Assembly (NCBI GenBank): GCA_026004775.1
Contig: BPJU01000006.1
Coordinates: forward strand, 248,001 to 312,000
DNA: 64,000 nt
Source of the DNA: Pirellulaceae bacterium
GTDB lineage: Bacteria; Planctomycetota; Planctomycetia; Pirellulales; Pirellulaceae
Reading direction: 5' to 3'
Shown here: in pieces, positions 8,611 through 17,256 of the stretch
Numbering within the stretch: the first letter of the stretch is position 1
How the letters are laid out: each line of letters begins with the position of its first letter
Notes under the pieces: model-generated
Seen by the model: only the letters and a program-made list of their open reading frames with translations
What the model was told of the DNA's origin: nothing
The model's database searches: none
Translations under genes and position numbers: made by a program

Positions 8611-10548
8611 CTATTCGTGGCGAGCGGCGCGGCGCTGGTCGCGAGCCAACAGGCCACCTGCGATACGCCAGCCTTGAGGTTCTACGAAAACGCGGAAGCC
8701 TCCGTATTGCAAATACTGCCGAATCCGCGAAAACTCCGGCAGCTTCGAGCCATCCAGCAGCGGCTGGCGCTTCAGCCCTTCCTCGTCCGGCGCTAGAAAA
8801 TAATTGAGCAACTGTCCCAGCAACGTTTCGCTGTCGACCATCCTGCCCGTGCGGAACAGTTCGTAATCGGTCTCCAGCGCATCGCCCAAGTAAACGTAGT
8901 ATCGACAACATTCGTCTTTCGTGTCACCCAACGGCCTGAGGGCAGCCGTGACGGCTTGGAAACCAACCGTACCCGTAAGCGGCTCCTGTTGGTCGGCCGT
9001 TGTCAAGAACCTGCCCAAAAACTCTACATCCGTGGCATAGAACAGATAGCCGTACGCCACGGCCATGGCTCCGTTCTTGAAAAGCTGGCGGTTGCTGGAT
9101 TCCGCCGCTGGACTATTCTCGCGGCGAAAACCCTGGAATCCCTGAGGTCGAGCTTGCTGGATGTTTTCCTTGCGGACTATTTCCCAAACGGTGTACCTGC
9201 CGAATTGCCGCACTTTGACATTCGGGTCGCGGGGCAGCGCTCTTGTGAGCGTCGCCGCCACCCGGTCGGCATCGGTCAGTTCAAAGGCCACCAGCCGCTG
9301 CTCGCTCTGCGGGGTTGTCGGTCGGGTGTGGCGAGTCAGCATGTAGACGCGCGTTCCCAGATAGGCGATAAACTCACGCCGCAGATTCACGCGCAGCCCG
9401 TTCGGATCCACTTCGATGTCGCGCAAAGCATCTTCAAATACCTCGCTCCCGGCTAACGCGTCGACCAGCGTTTTGGACGCCTCGAACGCCTCCCGCATCT
9501 TCCAGTTGGTCATCAGAAAAGCCGACGCATCGGCCGGCACCCAGCCGGGGACTTGCAAAGGCGGGTCGGCCGGGAAATCCAACATCCTCGCCGCCAGCAC
9601 CCGTTCTTCTACCGGAGCATACACATAAATCTCATACCGGCTGTCGAATCCGTCGGAACCCAATTCCACCACACCACCAACGCCCCGGATGGATGCAAAC
9701 CCTTGTTCGCGCAAGATGCGGATTTTGTCGCGTCCCCGTTCCCGATGCGGCTGCGAGTCGCGTATGGCTTGAGCCACATCCAGGGGAACCAGAAACCACC
9801 GCACGTGCGCCTGGCGTACCGACCCTCGGGCCGCGCGATCCATCACCGTTCGATAGACGCTCCACTTGGCCAATACATCGTTACCCTGGCCGTCCAATCG
9901 TTGTAACATCTGGTGAGCCAGCTCGATGTGGTCCGCAGCCACCAGCCAATCGCCGTGATGCGCAAATACCGCGGCCGACGGCTCCGGGTTGGCGCGCGTG
10001 GGCGGGAACGTCCAAATCCGTAACGGATATCCCCCCAACTGCTCGACACGTTCCTGTCCCCCGCGAGCCGCGAATTCCTGGCGTACTTTCTGCTGGATGG
10101 CCTGGAGCTGCTGATCATCCGGGCCAATGTGTGCCAACAAGGCCAAGGCCATCCCTTTCTGGTCGGGTAACTGGATCAACCCGAACGCCACTTCTCCCTT
10201 GGCGACCCCTTCGATGTCGTCCCAGCGAAGACCAAGACGTGAGGACGTTTGGGCAATCTTTTCGTCCACCTGCCGCCGTAAGTCCTCAGCGAACGGTTTC
10301 ATCAGCGGATCGCGGAAAAGCTTGCCCAACTCGGTTTGTTGCCATTGGCGGCGATAAAGCGCCGGATCGGGAATAGACACGAACAGCCGAGTGTTATCCG
10401 GAAAAACCTCGTCGGCACGCCGCTGACCGGCCGCGAAAGCCGAGTGGCTCGTGATCCCCGCGACTACCAGTATTGCCCACACCCCAGCCATAACCTTCAG
10501 CGCTGAACCGAAGGCAGGGCGCAGGTGGAGTATCGTCCGAGACTGCAT
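8611..10548 (-). CDS. Large secreted protein of unknown function (DUF3352-like)
   Basis: This 645-residue protein begins with a hydrophobic leader (about residues 10-40, GVWAILVVAGITSHSAFAAG) and is otherwise soluble. It shows the style of planctomycete exported proteins related to DUF3352: an early segment (DNTRLFVSIPDPALYRRQW) followed by alternating amphipathic helices and strands, with no recognisable catalytic motif. A cysteine pair (DECCRYYVYLG) lies in the C-terminal part. Met at 10548 is preferred because the leader starts shortly after; the frame extends to 10683 without a signal. It might bind something at the cell surface, but no function can be given. Confidence 0.72.
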   Translation of the reverse strand: MQSRTILHLRPAFGSALKVMAGVWAILVVAGITSHSAFAAGQRRADEVFPDNTRLFVSIPDPALYRRQWQQTELGKLFRDPLMKPFAEDLRRQVDEKIAQTSSRLGLRWDDIEGVAKGEVAFGLIQLPDQKGMALALLAHIGPDDQQLQAIQQKVRQEFAARGGQERVEQLGGYPLRIWTFPPTRANPEPSAAVFAHHGDWLVAADHIELAHQMLQRLDGQGNDVLAKWSVYRTVMDRAARGSVRQAHVRWFLVPLDVAQAIRDSQPHRERGRDKIRILREQGFASIRGVGGVVELGSDGFDSRYEIYVYAPVEERVLAARMLDFPADPPLQVPGWVPADASAFLMTNWKMREAFEASKTLVDALAGSEVFEDALRDIEVDPNGLRVNLRREFIAYLGTRVYMLTRHTRPTTPQSEQRLVAFELTDADRVAATLTRALPRDPNVKVRQFGRYTVWEIVRKENIQQARPQGFQGFRRENSPAAESSNRQLFKNGAMAVAYGYLFYATDVEFLGRFLTTADQQEPLTGTVGFQAVTAALRPLGDTKDECCRYYVYLGDALETDYELFRTGRMVDSETLLGQLLNYFLAPDEEGLKRQPLLDGSKLPEFSRIRQYLQYGGFRVFVEPQGWRIAGGLLARDQRRAARHE

Positions 10549-10737
10549 CAATCGGCTCCTTGAGTGCGTGATGTTCGCGATAGGAGTACCCATCGCAGGA
10601 TACAGGGATGCTACCAGCCGGCTCGGAGTTTCGAGCCGCCCGGTTCCGGATCCCTTCCAACTGCCCGGCATTATAACGGCCAACCGCCCGCGGGCGGGAG
10701 ACCAAAATTGATCACTCGTGCCGCTTCCGCTCGCATT

Positions 10738-11967
10738 TTACCCCCCAGGCAATAGGGTTCCGACCAGTGCCAGCCAGATGGCCGCGATAGCCAAAGACCC
10801 CAGTGTCACCGGAATCCCGATCAAGGCATGCTCCCACCAGCCAATACGAACGCCTACTCTTCGTGCCTGGTCGATAACGATGATATTGGCAATGCTTCCT
10901 ACCACGAAGAGGTTGCCCGCCAGGGTACTGCTGAGAGCCAGAATCGGGCCGGCCAGCGGATGGCGAGCCACGGGTAACAAAAGCATCACGGCCGGCACGT
11001 TCGACACCAGATTGGACAACACGACGGACAATCCGAACAGCCACCCGGGATGAGCCGGATCGATGCCTCGATGCACCACCCAACCCAGGAAGTGGTCGAG
11101 CCATCCAGCATGTTGGAATGCGCCGTTGACGATAAACAGGCCGATGAAAAGGATCAAAAGATTCCAATCCACCAATTCGATATAGCGGTATGAAGCTACC
11201 TTGCGGCTCAGAAGGAGCACTCCGGCTGCCGCCAGAGCGACCACGTCGCGCGGCCAAGGCCCGCAAAGAAAGGCGAGCATCAGTGCCGCCAGCACCACCA
11301 CGCCCTTGGCCGTCTGCCACTTCAGAAAAGGCGGCGGTTCGACGGCCTTCACAGCCACTGGGCCGATCCAATTTCGGGAATAGCGAGCCATCACGACCAA
11401 CCAGACGACTGCCAAGCCGGCCAGGCTGGGTGCCAGTGCCTGCAGCAAATAGCGCAGGAAGGACAACTGGAGTGTTTGGCCGATCAGCATGTTTTGCGGA
11501 TTACCGATGAGCGTGGCGGCCGAACCGATATTGGAGGCACATGCCAGGGCCAGCAGAAACGGCGTGGGACGCCAACCTCGCCGAGCACACCCTTCGGCCA
11601 GCAGCGGTGTCATTGCCAGACAGACAATATCGTTGGCCAACACGGCCGACAGCAAGCCGGCGGCCAAGATCGTTCCGGCCAGAAAAGCAGGAGCCGATAC
11701 ATCCAACTCGGCCAGCCACCGCGTGAACCGCGAATAAAAGCCGCCGATGCGGAATTGGGCCGAGACGACCATCAAGCCGAACAACAGGCCGAGCGTGGAA
11801 ATATCCACGGCACGCCATGCCTGTTCCATGCTGAGCGACCCGGTGGCCAGTACCAGAATCGCCCCCAACAAGGCAATACCGGTGCGATCCAGAGCCAACC
11901 CCGGCCATTCGCCCAGCATCATGCCGGCGTAAACGAACAGGAAGACACACAACGAAGCGATATCCAT
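10738..11967 (-). CDS. SLC13/ArsB-type ion transporter
   Basis: This 409-residue polytopic membrane protein has around ten hydrophobic segments in two halves. The first half carries SNIGSAATLIGNPQN, the hallmark of the ion transporter superfamily that includes ArsB, NhaD and SLC13 (Na+/dicarboxylate and sulfate carriers). The second half carries a related inverted-repeat segment (VLSNLVSNVPAVMLL and STLAGNLFVVGSIANIIV). It probably exchanges or imports an anion with Na+ or H+. There are no arsenic genes next to it, so an arsenite pump is not supported. The start ATG gives a direct first transmembrane helix. Confidence 0.85.
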   Translation of the reverse strand: MDIASLCVFLFVYAGMMLGEWPGLALDRTGIALLGAILVLATGSLSMEQAWRAVDISTLGLLFGLMVVSAQFRIGGFYSRFTRWLAELDVSAPAFLAGTILAAGLLSAVLANDIVCLAMTPLLAEGCARRGWRPTPFLLALACASNIGSAATLIGNPQNMLIGQTLQLSFLRYLLQALAPSLAGLAVVWLVVMARYSRNWIGPVAVKAVEPPPFLKWQTAKGVVVLAALMLAFLCGPWPRDVVALAAAGVLLLSRKVASYRYIELVDWNLLILFIGLFIVNGAFQHAGWLDHFLGWVVHRGIDPAHPGWLFGLSVVLSNLVSNVPAVMLLLPVARHPLAGPILALSSTLAGNLFVVGSIANIIVIDQARRVGVRIGWWEHALIGIPVTLGSLAIAAIWLALVGTLLPGG

Positions 11968-12167
11968 CCGAGTGCCTCGGGAAGCCTACCAGCCAAGGAG
12001 GTCAGGAACTTATGCAACATGACCGAACGCCTGCATAGCCGGGCATGAGCCATTGCAGGATGGGTTCGGTTCGTGGCCGGCTGGGGGCGGTCGCAGCTCG
12101 AACCACACTTTCCGACCACAGGCCCGTAGTTTCCGGCAGCGAAGATGGGCTTTTCGGCGGCAAGAGC

Positions 12168-13316
12168 CTAGTCCAGAAAATCTCCTTCCGCCAACCGTGA
12201 CGGTACATATTCTTCGGTAACGTAACTGATGTCCTTGCTGATGAGGGCTTCGACTTCCAGTTTGAAACCGTTCTTGAGCATAAGCTCGATTTCCTTTTGC
12301 CAGGCTCGTTTGTTGGCGAACCAAGGATAATTGGCGATCTGTTTGGCGCGTTTGATGTCCTGCTCGGATAGCTTGATCTGCACGCTGGGCGACAACCCGC
12401 ACCGCTCGAAGTCACTGCTGCGCAGTCCCAGGAATCGCACTTCCGGAATAGCCATGCGTTTGGACTCATACGCCAGGTTGATTGAACCTTGTTTGATTAC
12501 GCTGTAGATGTAGTATCCCCACGGATCGTTATCCAGAACGCAATAGATGGGCAGGCCCAGTTCGTAATGGAGTCGGTACAGCAGCCGTCGCACACCGCGG
12601 GGGGGCTGGCCGCCGCCGTGCGTGAGGATGCAGTTGTGCTTCAGCCAGAACTTGTCCTCGTTGAACCTCTGCCATACCGTATCTTTTTCGACGTGCAGGA
12701 CGAATTCGGCTTTGCAGTCCCGGAACTGGATGCGGTCCGGTTCGACGATCGACGGGATGCCGTAGCCGCCGGAGCCCATCCGCGAGCAATCGATTTCATC
12801 GCCGTTGTCAATGATCGTTATCGGCCCCACCATCACCCCCTGGGTCTTGGCATACAAGTGCAGCTCTTCACGCAGAGCATTGAGCAGCACTTCCACGTCT
12901 TCGATCATCGAGTCGGACTCGGACTGGTCGTCAAACGTCTCTTCGCTGGTGCCCTTGATGGTGTGCTTGAGCATGTAATAAAGACCCCGCAGGCTGGTTG
13001 TCTTTCCCTGCTCGATCAACCGCTTGGCGCCGCTTGCCACCAGCAGGGTCTGCATGTAGGCCTTGGCCTGCGACAGGTTGAACAGCTCGCGGCGGCTTGT
13101 CCCGGAACCCATTTCGATAATGCGTTTGGTCTTGTTGAATCGCACGTTGGAGAGAGTACGGGAGGGGATATCCAGGTAGGGCGAGCGGCCCACCGCGGCG
13201 CTCTGGACGACTTTTTGGGCCAGCTCGTGAAGCGCCTGGAGCGTGCGGCGGTCCGAGTCGGAAAGTACGGCCGCCGTTTCGGCTTTTTCCAGTGTGCGTG
13301 ACTTGCGTTTCGCCAT
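12168..13316 (-). CDS. top6A: DNA topoisomerase VI subunit A
   Basis: This 382-residue protein is the cleaving subunit of the type IIB topoisomerase VI, the Spo11 relative. The catalytic tyrosine lies in TSLRGLYYMLKHT (Y113/Y114). The Toprim domain supplies the metal ligands: E210 in LHVEKDTVW and the DxD pair D262/D264 in LDNDPWGYYIYSVIKQGS. Length and order match archaeal Top6A. Together with Top6B it should pass one duplex through another, using ATP. The subunit B gene lies immediately upstream on the same strand with a 62-base gap, so they form an operon. Topo VI is typical of archaea and plants and only scattered in bacteria. Confidence 0.94.
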   Translation of the reverse strand: MAKRKSRTLEKAETAAVLSDSDRRTLQALHELAQKVVQSAAVGRSPYLDIPSRTLSNVRFNKTKRIIEMGSGTSRRELFNLSQAKAYMQTLLVASGAKRLIEQGKTTSLRGLYYMLKHTIKGTSEETFDDQSESDSMIEDVEVLLNALREELHLYAKTQGVMVGPITIIDNGDEIDCSRMGSGGYGIPSIVEPDRIQFRDCKAEFVLHVEKDTVWQRFNEDKFWLKHNCILTHGGGQPPRGVRRLLYRLHYELGLPIYCVLDNDPWGYYIYSVIKQGSINLAYESKRMAIPEVRFLGLRSSDFERCGLSPSVQIKLSEQDIKRAKQIANYPWFANKRAWQKEIELMLKNGFKLEVEALISKDISYVTEEYVPSRLAEGDFLD

Positions 13317-13378
13317 AGCAATTCCCTTGCAAACGAGGGATAGCCCACGGGGCGCATCAGCCGCAGTGGGCGGTCCGT

Positions 13379-15394
13379 TTATCCGGCAGCTCGGCTATCG
13401 GTAAAAAGCTCCTCGGGCGACGACTCGACTACCACCACATGGTCGCCGAACTCTGCGGGATCAAGCGTCCGGCCGCGTTCATCGAATTTCAAGTCCGCGT
13501 CGGAGGTCTTGCGTTTGGCCACCTTAAGCAACTGTTCGTAAAGTTGCTGCCGATCGCTCCCGTTGATCTGGCTTACCGCATCGGCTACTTCTCCCAGATA
13601 ACGCAGGAAAATGTTGCGGCGCTGCCCTTCCAACTGCACGCGTTTTCGCCGATTCAGATACAGCCCCAGCTTGCGTCCGACGGCCTGCAGCGCCAACCGC
13701 AGTTCGCGCTGGATCTCCGGATACGACGCAATCGCCTCTTTCGACTCGCTGGTAAACGGCACCCACACGCTGGCCACATGCACCATCAGGCTTACCGGTC
13801 CGGTAGGCAGCGAGCCACGGCTTTGGTTCAAGCCGTAGGTGCGCCAATTGGTGTTGATGACCGCTTCGGTGATCGCGCAGTCTCGCTGCTTGAATTGCAG
13901 CGGCACGCGGTTGGCGAACCGCAGGATTTGGATGGTCTGGCTCTCCGAGACGTTGACGTTTTTCATCGCCTCGTAAAGCCTCTCCACGTCGCGTGGTTTT
14001 AATTTCGAAGGGACTTGGCGCGATCCGAATCGGGCCTCTTTCAGGATGCGCTCCACCGCATCCGGGCCGACCCCGTCGAACGTAGTCAGCAGGAACTGGC
14101 GGAGAGTGCGGGCATCGGTTTGGGCGAGCAGCTCGCGAAGCAGTTCCAGGGTGATCTTTTCGACCGTGCCACCGCCTCCGTAGGCCAGAGCCACTTCGAT
14201 AATAAACGGGTTGCCTCGATAGACCGCCGGCGGGCGCGTGGCCGCACAATAAAACTCGCCCGGCAACACCTGCCGCAGCCCTTTGAGCAACAGCTCTTCG
14301 CCGATCGGTGCCACACAATCGGTTGCAGGCGCTTTGAGCCTGGTCTCCTGGATAGCCCGGTACAAGGCTTCGGCCGCATCCGAGCGCAGTTCGCGCGGCA
14401 CAGCACGGATCGACAGCTTTGCCTTTTGGCAGATCTCCTTGGCCGCCGAAGGGGTGACTCGAGAAAACGACTGCGTGAGGAACTGGCGAAGCGTCTTTTC
14501 CTTGCTCCGCGACAGCATCGTCACCAACGTGCCCAACTCCACCCCGTAGGGATGCGGCTTGATCTCCTTGGGCTCCGGCGGCAACTGCGTGGTGGCTCGC
14601 CGATAGGTACGTCGCTGGCCTTCCGGGTCCTCGTAGTGGATCGTCACATGAGGATTAGCGATAGCCGTCAATTCGATGTATTCGTCGACACTGCCCCGTC
14701 CGCGCTGGTACTTGGCCGCCAGCTCGATCGTCACTCGAGTCCCGCTGGCCAGTTCCACCGGTGGCTGCCCCGGCTCTTCCACATCATAGTGCGCCACCCA
14801 CTCGATCCCGTGCTCCTCCATGTACCGCAGCCCTTTTTCACCGGGCGGGATGTCCACGCCTTCACCCGATCCATTACGGATTTCCGGACGGTTCAACTGC
14901 GTGTTGATCTGGATCTCAAAGTAGTGTGCCGGCTTGTCCGGTCCGGTCTTGGAGATGATTTTTACGGGGACACCGGTGGTGATCCATCCGTTCATACCTG
15001 CGGCACTGATGCCGATGCCCTGCTGCCCGCGGCTCATCCGCAACCGGTGGAATTTCGACCCGTACAGCAGTTTGCCGAAGATCAGAGGGATCTGCTTCTT
15101 GACAATTCCCGGGCCGTTGTCCTGAACGCTTACTCGATAGCGCCCCGGCTGCACCTCGCTGATCTTCACCCAGATCTCCGGTACAATTCCGGCTTCTTCG
15201 CAGGCGTCCAGCGAGTTATCGACGGCTTCTTTGACCGTGGTCAGCAAGGCTTTGCGCGGATTGTCGAAGCCCAGCAGGTGCTTGTTCTTGGTGAAAAACT
15301 CACTGACGGAGATTTCTCGTTGTTGAGCCGCCATCGTGTGGGCGGTGACCCGCCGCCGAGTCTGGCCGGCTGATCCGTTCTGACTGTCGCTCAT
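13379..15394 (-). CDS. top6B: DNA topoisomerase VI subunit B (GHKL ATPase)
   Basis: This 671-residue protein has the GHKL ATPase motifs: the N box KEAVDNSLDACEEAG (N60, D64), DNGPGI at 92-97 and the glycine lid SRGQQGIGISAAGMNGW at 121-137. It has two small H2TH-like repeats in the middle (for example FLLTTFDGVGPDAVERILKEA). A transducer-like C-terminal half follows (GSLPTGPVSLMVHVASVWVPF, including the region expected to hold the switch lysine). It hydrolyses ATP and dimerises to close the topoisomerase VI gate, working with the Top6A product encoded downstream. The N-terminal 20 residues are variable, and Met21 is another possible start. Confidence 0.94.
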   Translation of the reverse strand: MSDSQNGSAGQTRRRVTAHTMAAQQREISVSEFFTKNKHLLGFDNPRKALLTTVKEAVDNSLDACEEAGIVPEIWVKISEVQPGRYRVSVQDNGPGIVKKQIPLIFGKLLYGSKFHRLRMSRGQQGIGISAAGMNGWITTGVPVKIISKTGPDKPAHYFEIQINTQLNRPEIRNGSGEGVDIPPGEKGLRYMEEHGIEWVAHYDVEEPGQPPVELASGTRVTIELAAKYQRGRGSVDEYIELTAIANPHVTIHYEDPEGQRRTYRRATTQLPPEPKEIKPHPYGVELGTLVTMLSRSKEKTLRQFLTQSFSRVTPSAAKEICQKAKLSIRAVPRELRSDAAEALYRAIQETRLKAPATDCVAPIGEELLLKGLRQVLPGEFYCAATRPPAVYRGNPFIIEVALAYGGGGTVEKITLELLRELLAQTDARTLRQFLLTTFDGVGPDAVERILKEARFGSRQVPSKLKPRDVERLYEAMKNVNVSESQTIQILRFANRVPLQFKQRDCAITEAVINTNWRTYGLNQSRGSLPTGPVSLMVHVASVWVPFTSESKEAIASYPEIQRELRLALQAVGRKLGLYLNRRKRVQLEGQRRNIFLRYLGEVADAVSQINGSDRQQLYEQLLKVAKRKTSDADLKFDERGRTLDPAEFGDHVVVVESSPEELFTDSRAAG

Positions 15395-15630
15395 GTTACC
15401 AAACTGGCTCCATCATAGGCGGCCGCCGCCGTGCGAAGGATCCGGGCCTTGAATCGCACCGTTGCTGGGCGGCAAGCCGCAAGGCCCAAGCGGGGGACTC
15501 GATCGGCCGCGATCCATGACGCGCGCTGGCCGCTAAAGAAATCGCAAACTCTTCCCGCACAATACATTATGGCAACACCCCTGCCTCCGTGCTCTCGCCG
15601 AGAATGCGCAAGGAATGCATCTGCCAGGAA

Positions 15631-16719
15631 TTATAGCTTGTTTGGATCGCATTGCCGAGACGAGTTGGCCGACACCGGCTGCCTGTCGTCCGGAAGCTCG
15701 TCCAGCCGCTCCAATTTCCGGCGGCAGACGGCGGCTTGCGGAATCCGGCACGCCGCCGAACTGACAATCCAGTCGATCAACTGCTCATACGAGATCCCCA
15801 AGGCCGTGCATAGCATAGGAAGGTCGGAGTGGGTTGGGTGAAGACCGGCCAGTGGATTGGCTTCCAAAAAACACGGTTTTCCGTCAGCATCGCATCGAAC
15901 ATCGATCCGGCCGGCGTCGCGACAACCCAGCGCCTGCCAGGCGTCCAAGGCCAGTTGCTCGACAGCCGCCACCGTCGGGTCCGCTGGCCGCACCAAAATG
16001 TATTCCACCAGCCTCTCGCAGTACTCTTTGTTGTAAAACGAATAGACACCCGGCTCGGCACCTGCCGTAAGGCGGATTTCGAGCGTGCCCAGAACACGGC
16101 TTGCCGTGCCGGTTCCGATCAGCCCCACCGTAAACTCACGCCCAGCCAGATAGGTCTCGACCAGCACCGGCTGGCGGAATTGTTCCAGGAGCGTCCGACA
16201 CTGCTCGAGCAACCCCCGGCGATCGTGCACAATGCTGGCGGTCGAGATGCCTTTGCCGGTTCCCTCCGCGACCGGTTTGACAAAGAGCGGGAAAAAACGG
16301 TTGGGAGGGTGCGGTACCTCGTCCAGTGTGCGGACCAGCCAACCGTCGGGCGCGGCGAGCCCCGCCTGGCGGACCATTGCTTTGGCCATCGCCTTATCCA
16401 GGCAAAGCCCCATTACCAGCGGATCGGAGAAGGTATAGGCGATGCCATAGGCTTCGAGCAAGGCCGGGACCTGGGCCTCGCGTCCTGCGCCGAACGCCCC
16501 CTCGCAGATGTTGAACACCAGGTCCCATCGCTGGCCGTCAGCCAATCGGCGCACAAGCTGCCGGATGTGGCCGATCCGATCCACCACGTGGCCGCGGCTC
16601 TGAAGAGCCGATTCCAATGCATCGATCGTCTCGTCCTGATCGAATTCCCCGGCTTGCTCGACTGACCAGCCGGCCGCCAAATAGGTTGCTCGCCGATCGT
16701 ACGTAAGACCGATATGCAT
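15631..16719 (-). CDS. ATP-grasp ligase, D-alanine--D-alanine ligase-like
   Basis: A 362-residue ATP-grasp protein. It has the family segments FNICEGAFGAGREAQVPALLE, the ATP-binding stretch FPLFVKPVAEGTGKGIS, ETYLAGREFTVGLIG and the metal-binding C-terminal motif CFLEANPLAGLHPTHSDLP. The pattern resembles D-Ala-D-Ala ligase but is divergent; the WSVEQAGEFD N-terminus is not that of MurF/Ddl operons. It may therefore ligate another carboxylate to an amine. The gene starts seven bases after the stop of the YkgJ-like gene, suggesting one operon with it and the aminomutase. A role in making a lysine- or beta-lysine-containing product would be inference only. Confidence 0.8.
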   Translation of the reverse strand: MHIGLTYDRRATYLAAGWSVEQAGEFDQDETIDALESALQSRGHVVDRIGHIRQLVRRLADGQRWDLVFNICEGAFGAGREAQVPALLEAYGIAYTFSDPLVMGLCLDKAMAKAMVRQAGLAAPDGWLVRTLDEVPHPPNRFFPLFVKPVAEGTGKGISTASIVHDRRGLLEQCRTLLEQFRQPVLVETYLAGREFTVGLIGTGTASRVLGTLEIRLTAGAEPGVYSFYNKEYCERLVEYILVRPADPTVAAVEQLALDAWQALGCRDAGRIDVRCDADGKPCFLEANPLAGLHPTHSDLPMLCTALGISYEQLIDWIVSSAACRIPQAAVCRRKLERLDELPDDRQPVSANSSRQCDPNKL

Positions 16720-16725
16720 AGCCGG

Positions 16726-17256
16726 TTACTCGTTGGTCACACAAGGGACGCCCGCGGCGCGAAACCGAGGTTCTTCGGCTATCTCGGCGTACAACTGCCG
16801 GTGCCATTGTTCGGCTTGCTCCCGGCTCATATCGAGCTCTTCCAGAATCGTCATACCCGGGCGAACCAGCTGCAGGGGGCAGCCGCGCGCCAACTGAGGT
16901 TTTATACCGCGGCAGTCATAATCGAATGGATAGAGGCGGCAGACTAAAGGGCGTACCTCCAAGGGCAAGCGGCAGCCGGCAGGTCCCAGGAAGACGCAGT
17001 CGCCGGACGGCTGCCGGCGCAGAATACGCCGCTTGCCGTCCGGCTGGAAAACCAAGTCGCGCCACGGGGGATCGTCATCCTGCTCGGCATAGACCGGGTC
17101 GCTCGGCAACGCATCGTGGAAAAAGTCCCACTGTCCGGTGTAAGCAGCAATCCGCCGTACGTCCCCTGGCGAGACATAGACTTCGCTGGTCTGGCAACAG
17201 GTCTTCTGGACTCGGGCACACCGGACACAGATCGGTTCAAGGGGTGACTGGGCCAT
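16726..17256 (-). CDS. YkgJ-family cysteine-cluster protein
   Basis: This 176-residue protein contains the zinc/iron-chelating Cys-cluster pattern of the YkgJ/UPF0153 family: CVRCARVQKTCCQ near the N-terminus, then GDCVFLGPAGCRLPLEVRPLVCRLYPFDY and CPLQL further on. Metal binding is likely; no reaction is established for the family. ATG 17256 is chosen over the in-frame 17295. It overlaps the 3' end of the aminomutase gene by 20 bases, which suggests translational coupling. The gene is followed closely by the ATP-grasp gene. Confidence 0.8.
   Translation of the reverse strand: MAQSPLEPICVRCARVQKTCCQTSEVYVSPGDVRRIAAYTGQWDFFHDALPSDPVYAEQDDDPPWRDLVFQPDGKRRILRRQPSGDCVFLGPAGCRLPLEVRPLVCRLYPFDYDCRGIKPQLARGCPLQLVRPGMTILEELDMSREQAEQWHRQLYAEIAEEPRFRAAGVPCVTNE

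Noticed and set aside
10738-11967. Arsenite pump ArsB
   Set aside because: The superfamily motif is shared, but no arsenic resistance genes are nearby, so a specific substrate is not justified.
14015-15373. Long plus-strand frame antisense to top6B
   Set aside because: Typical shadow of a GC-rich gene; no protein-like sequence, while the opposite strand has all topoisomerase VI motifs.
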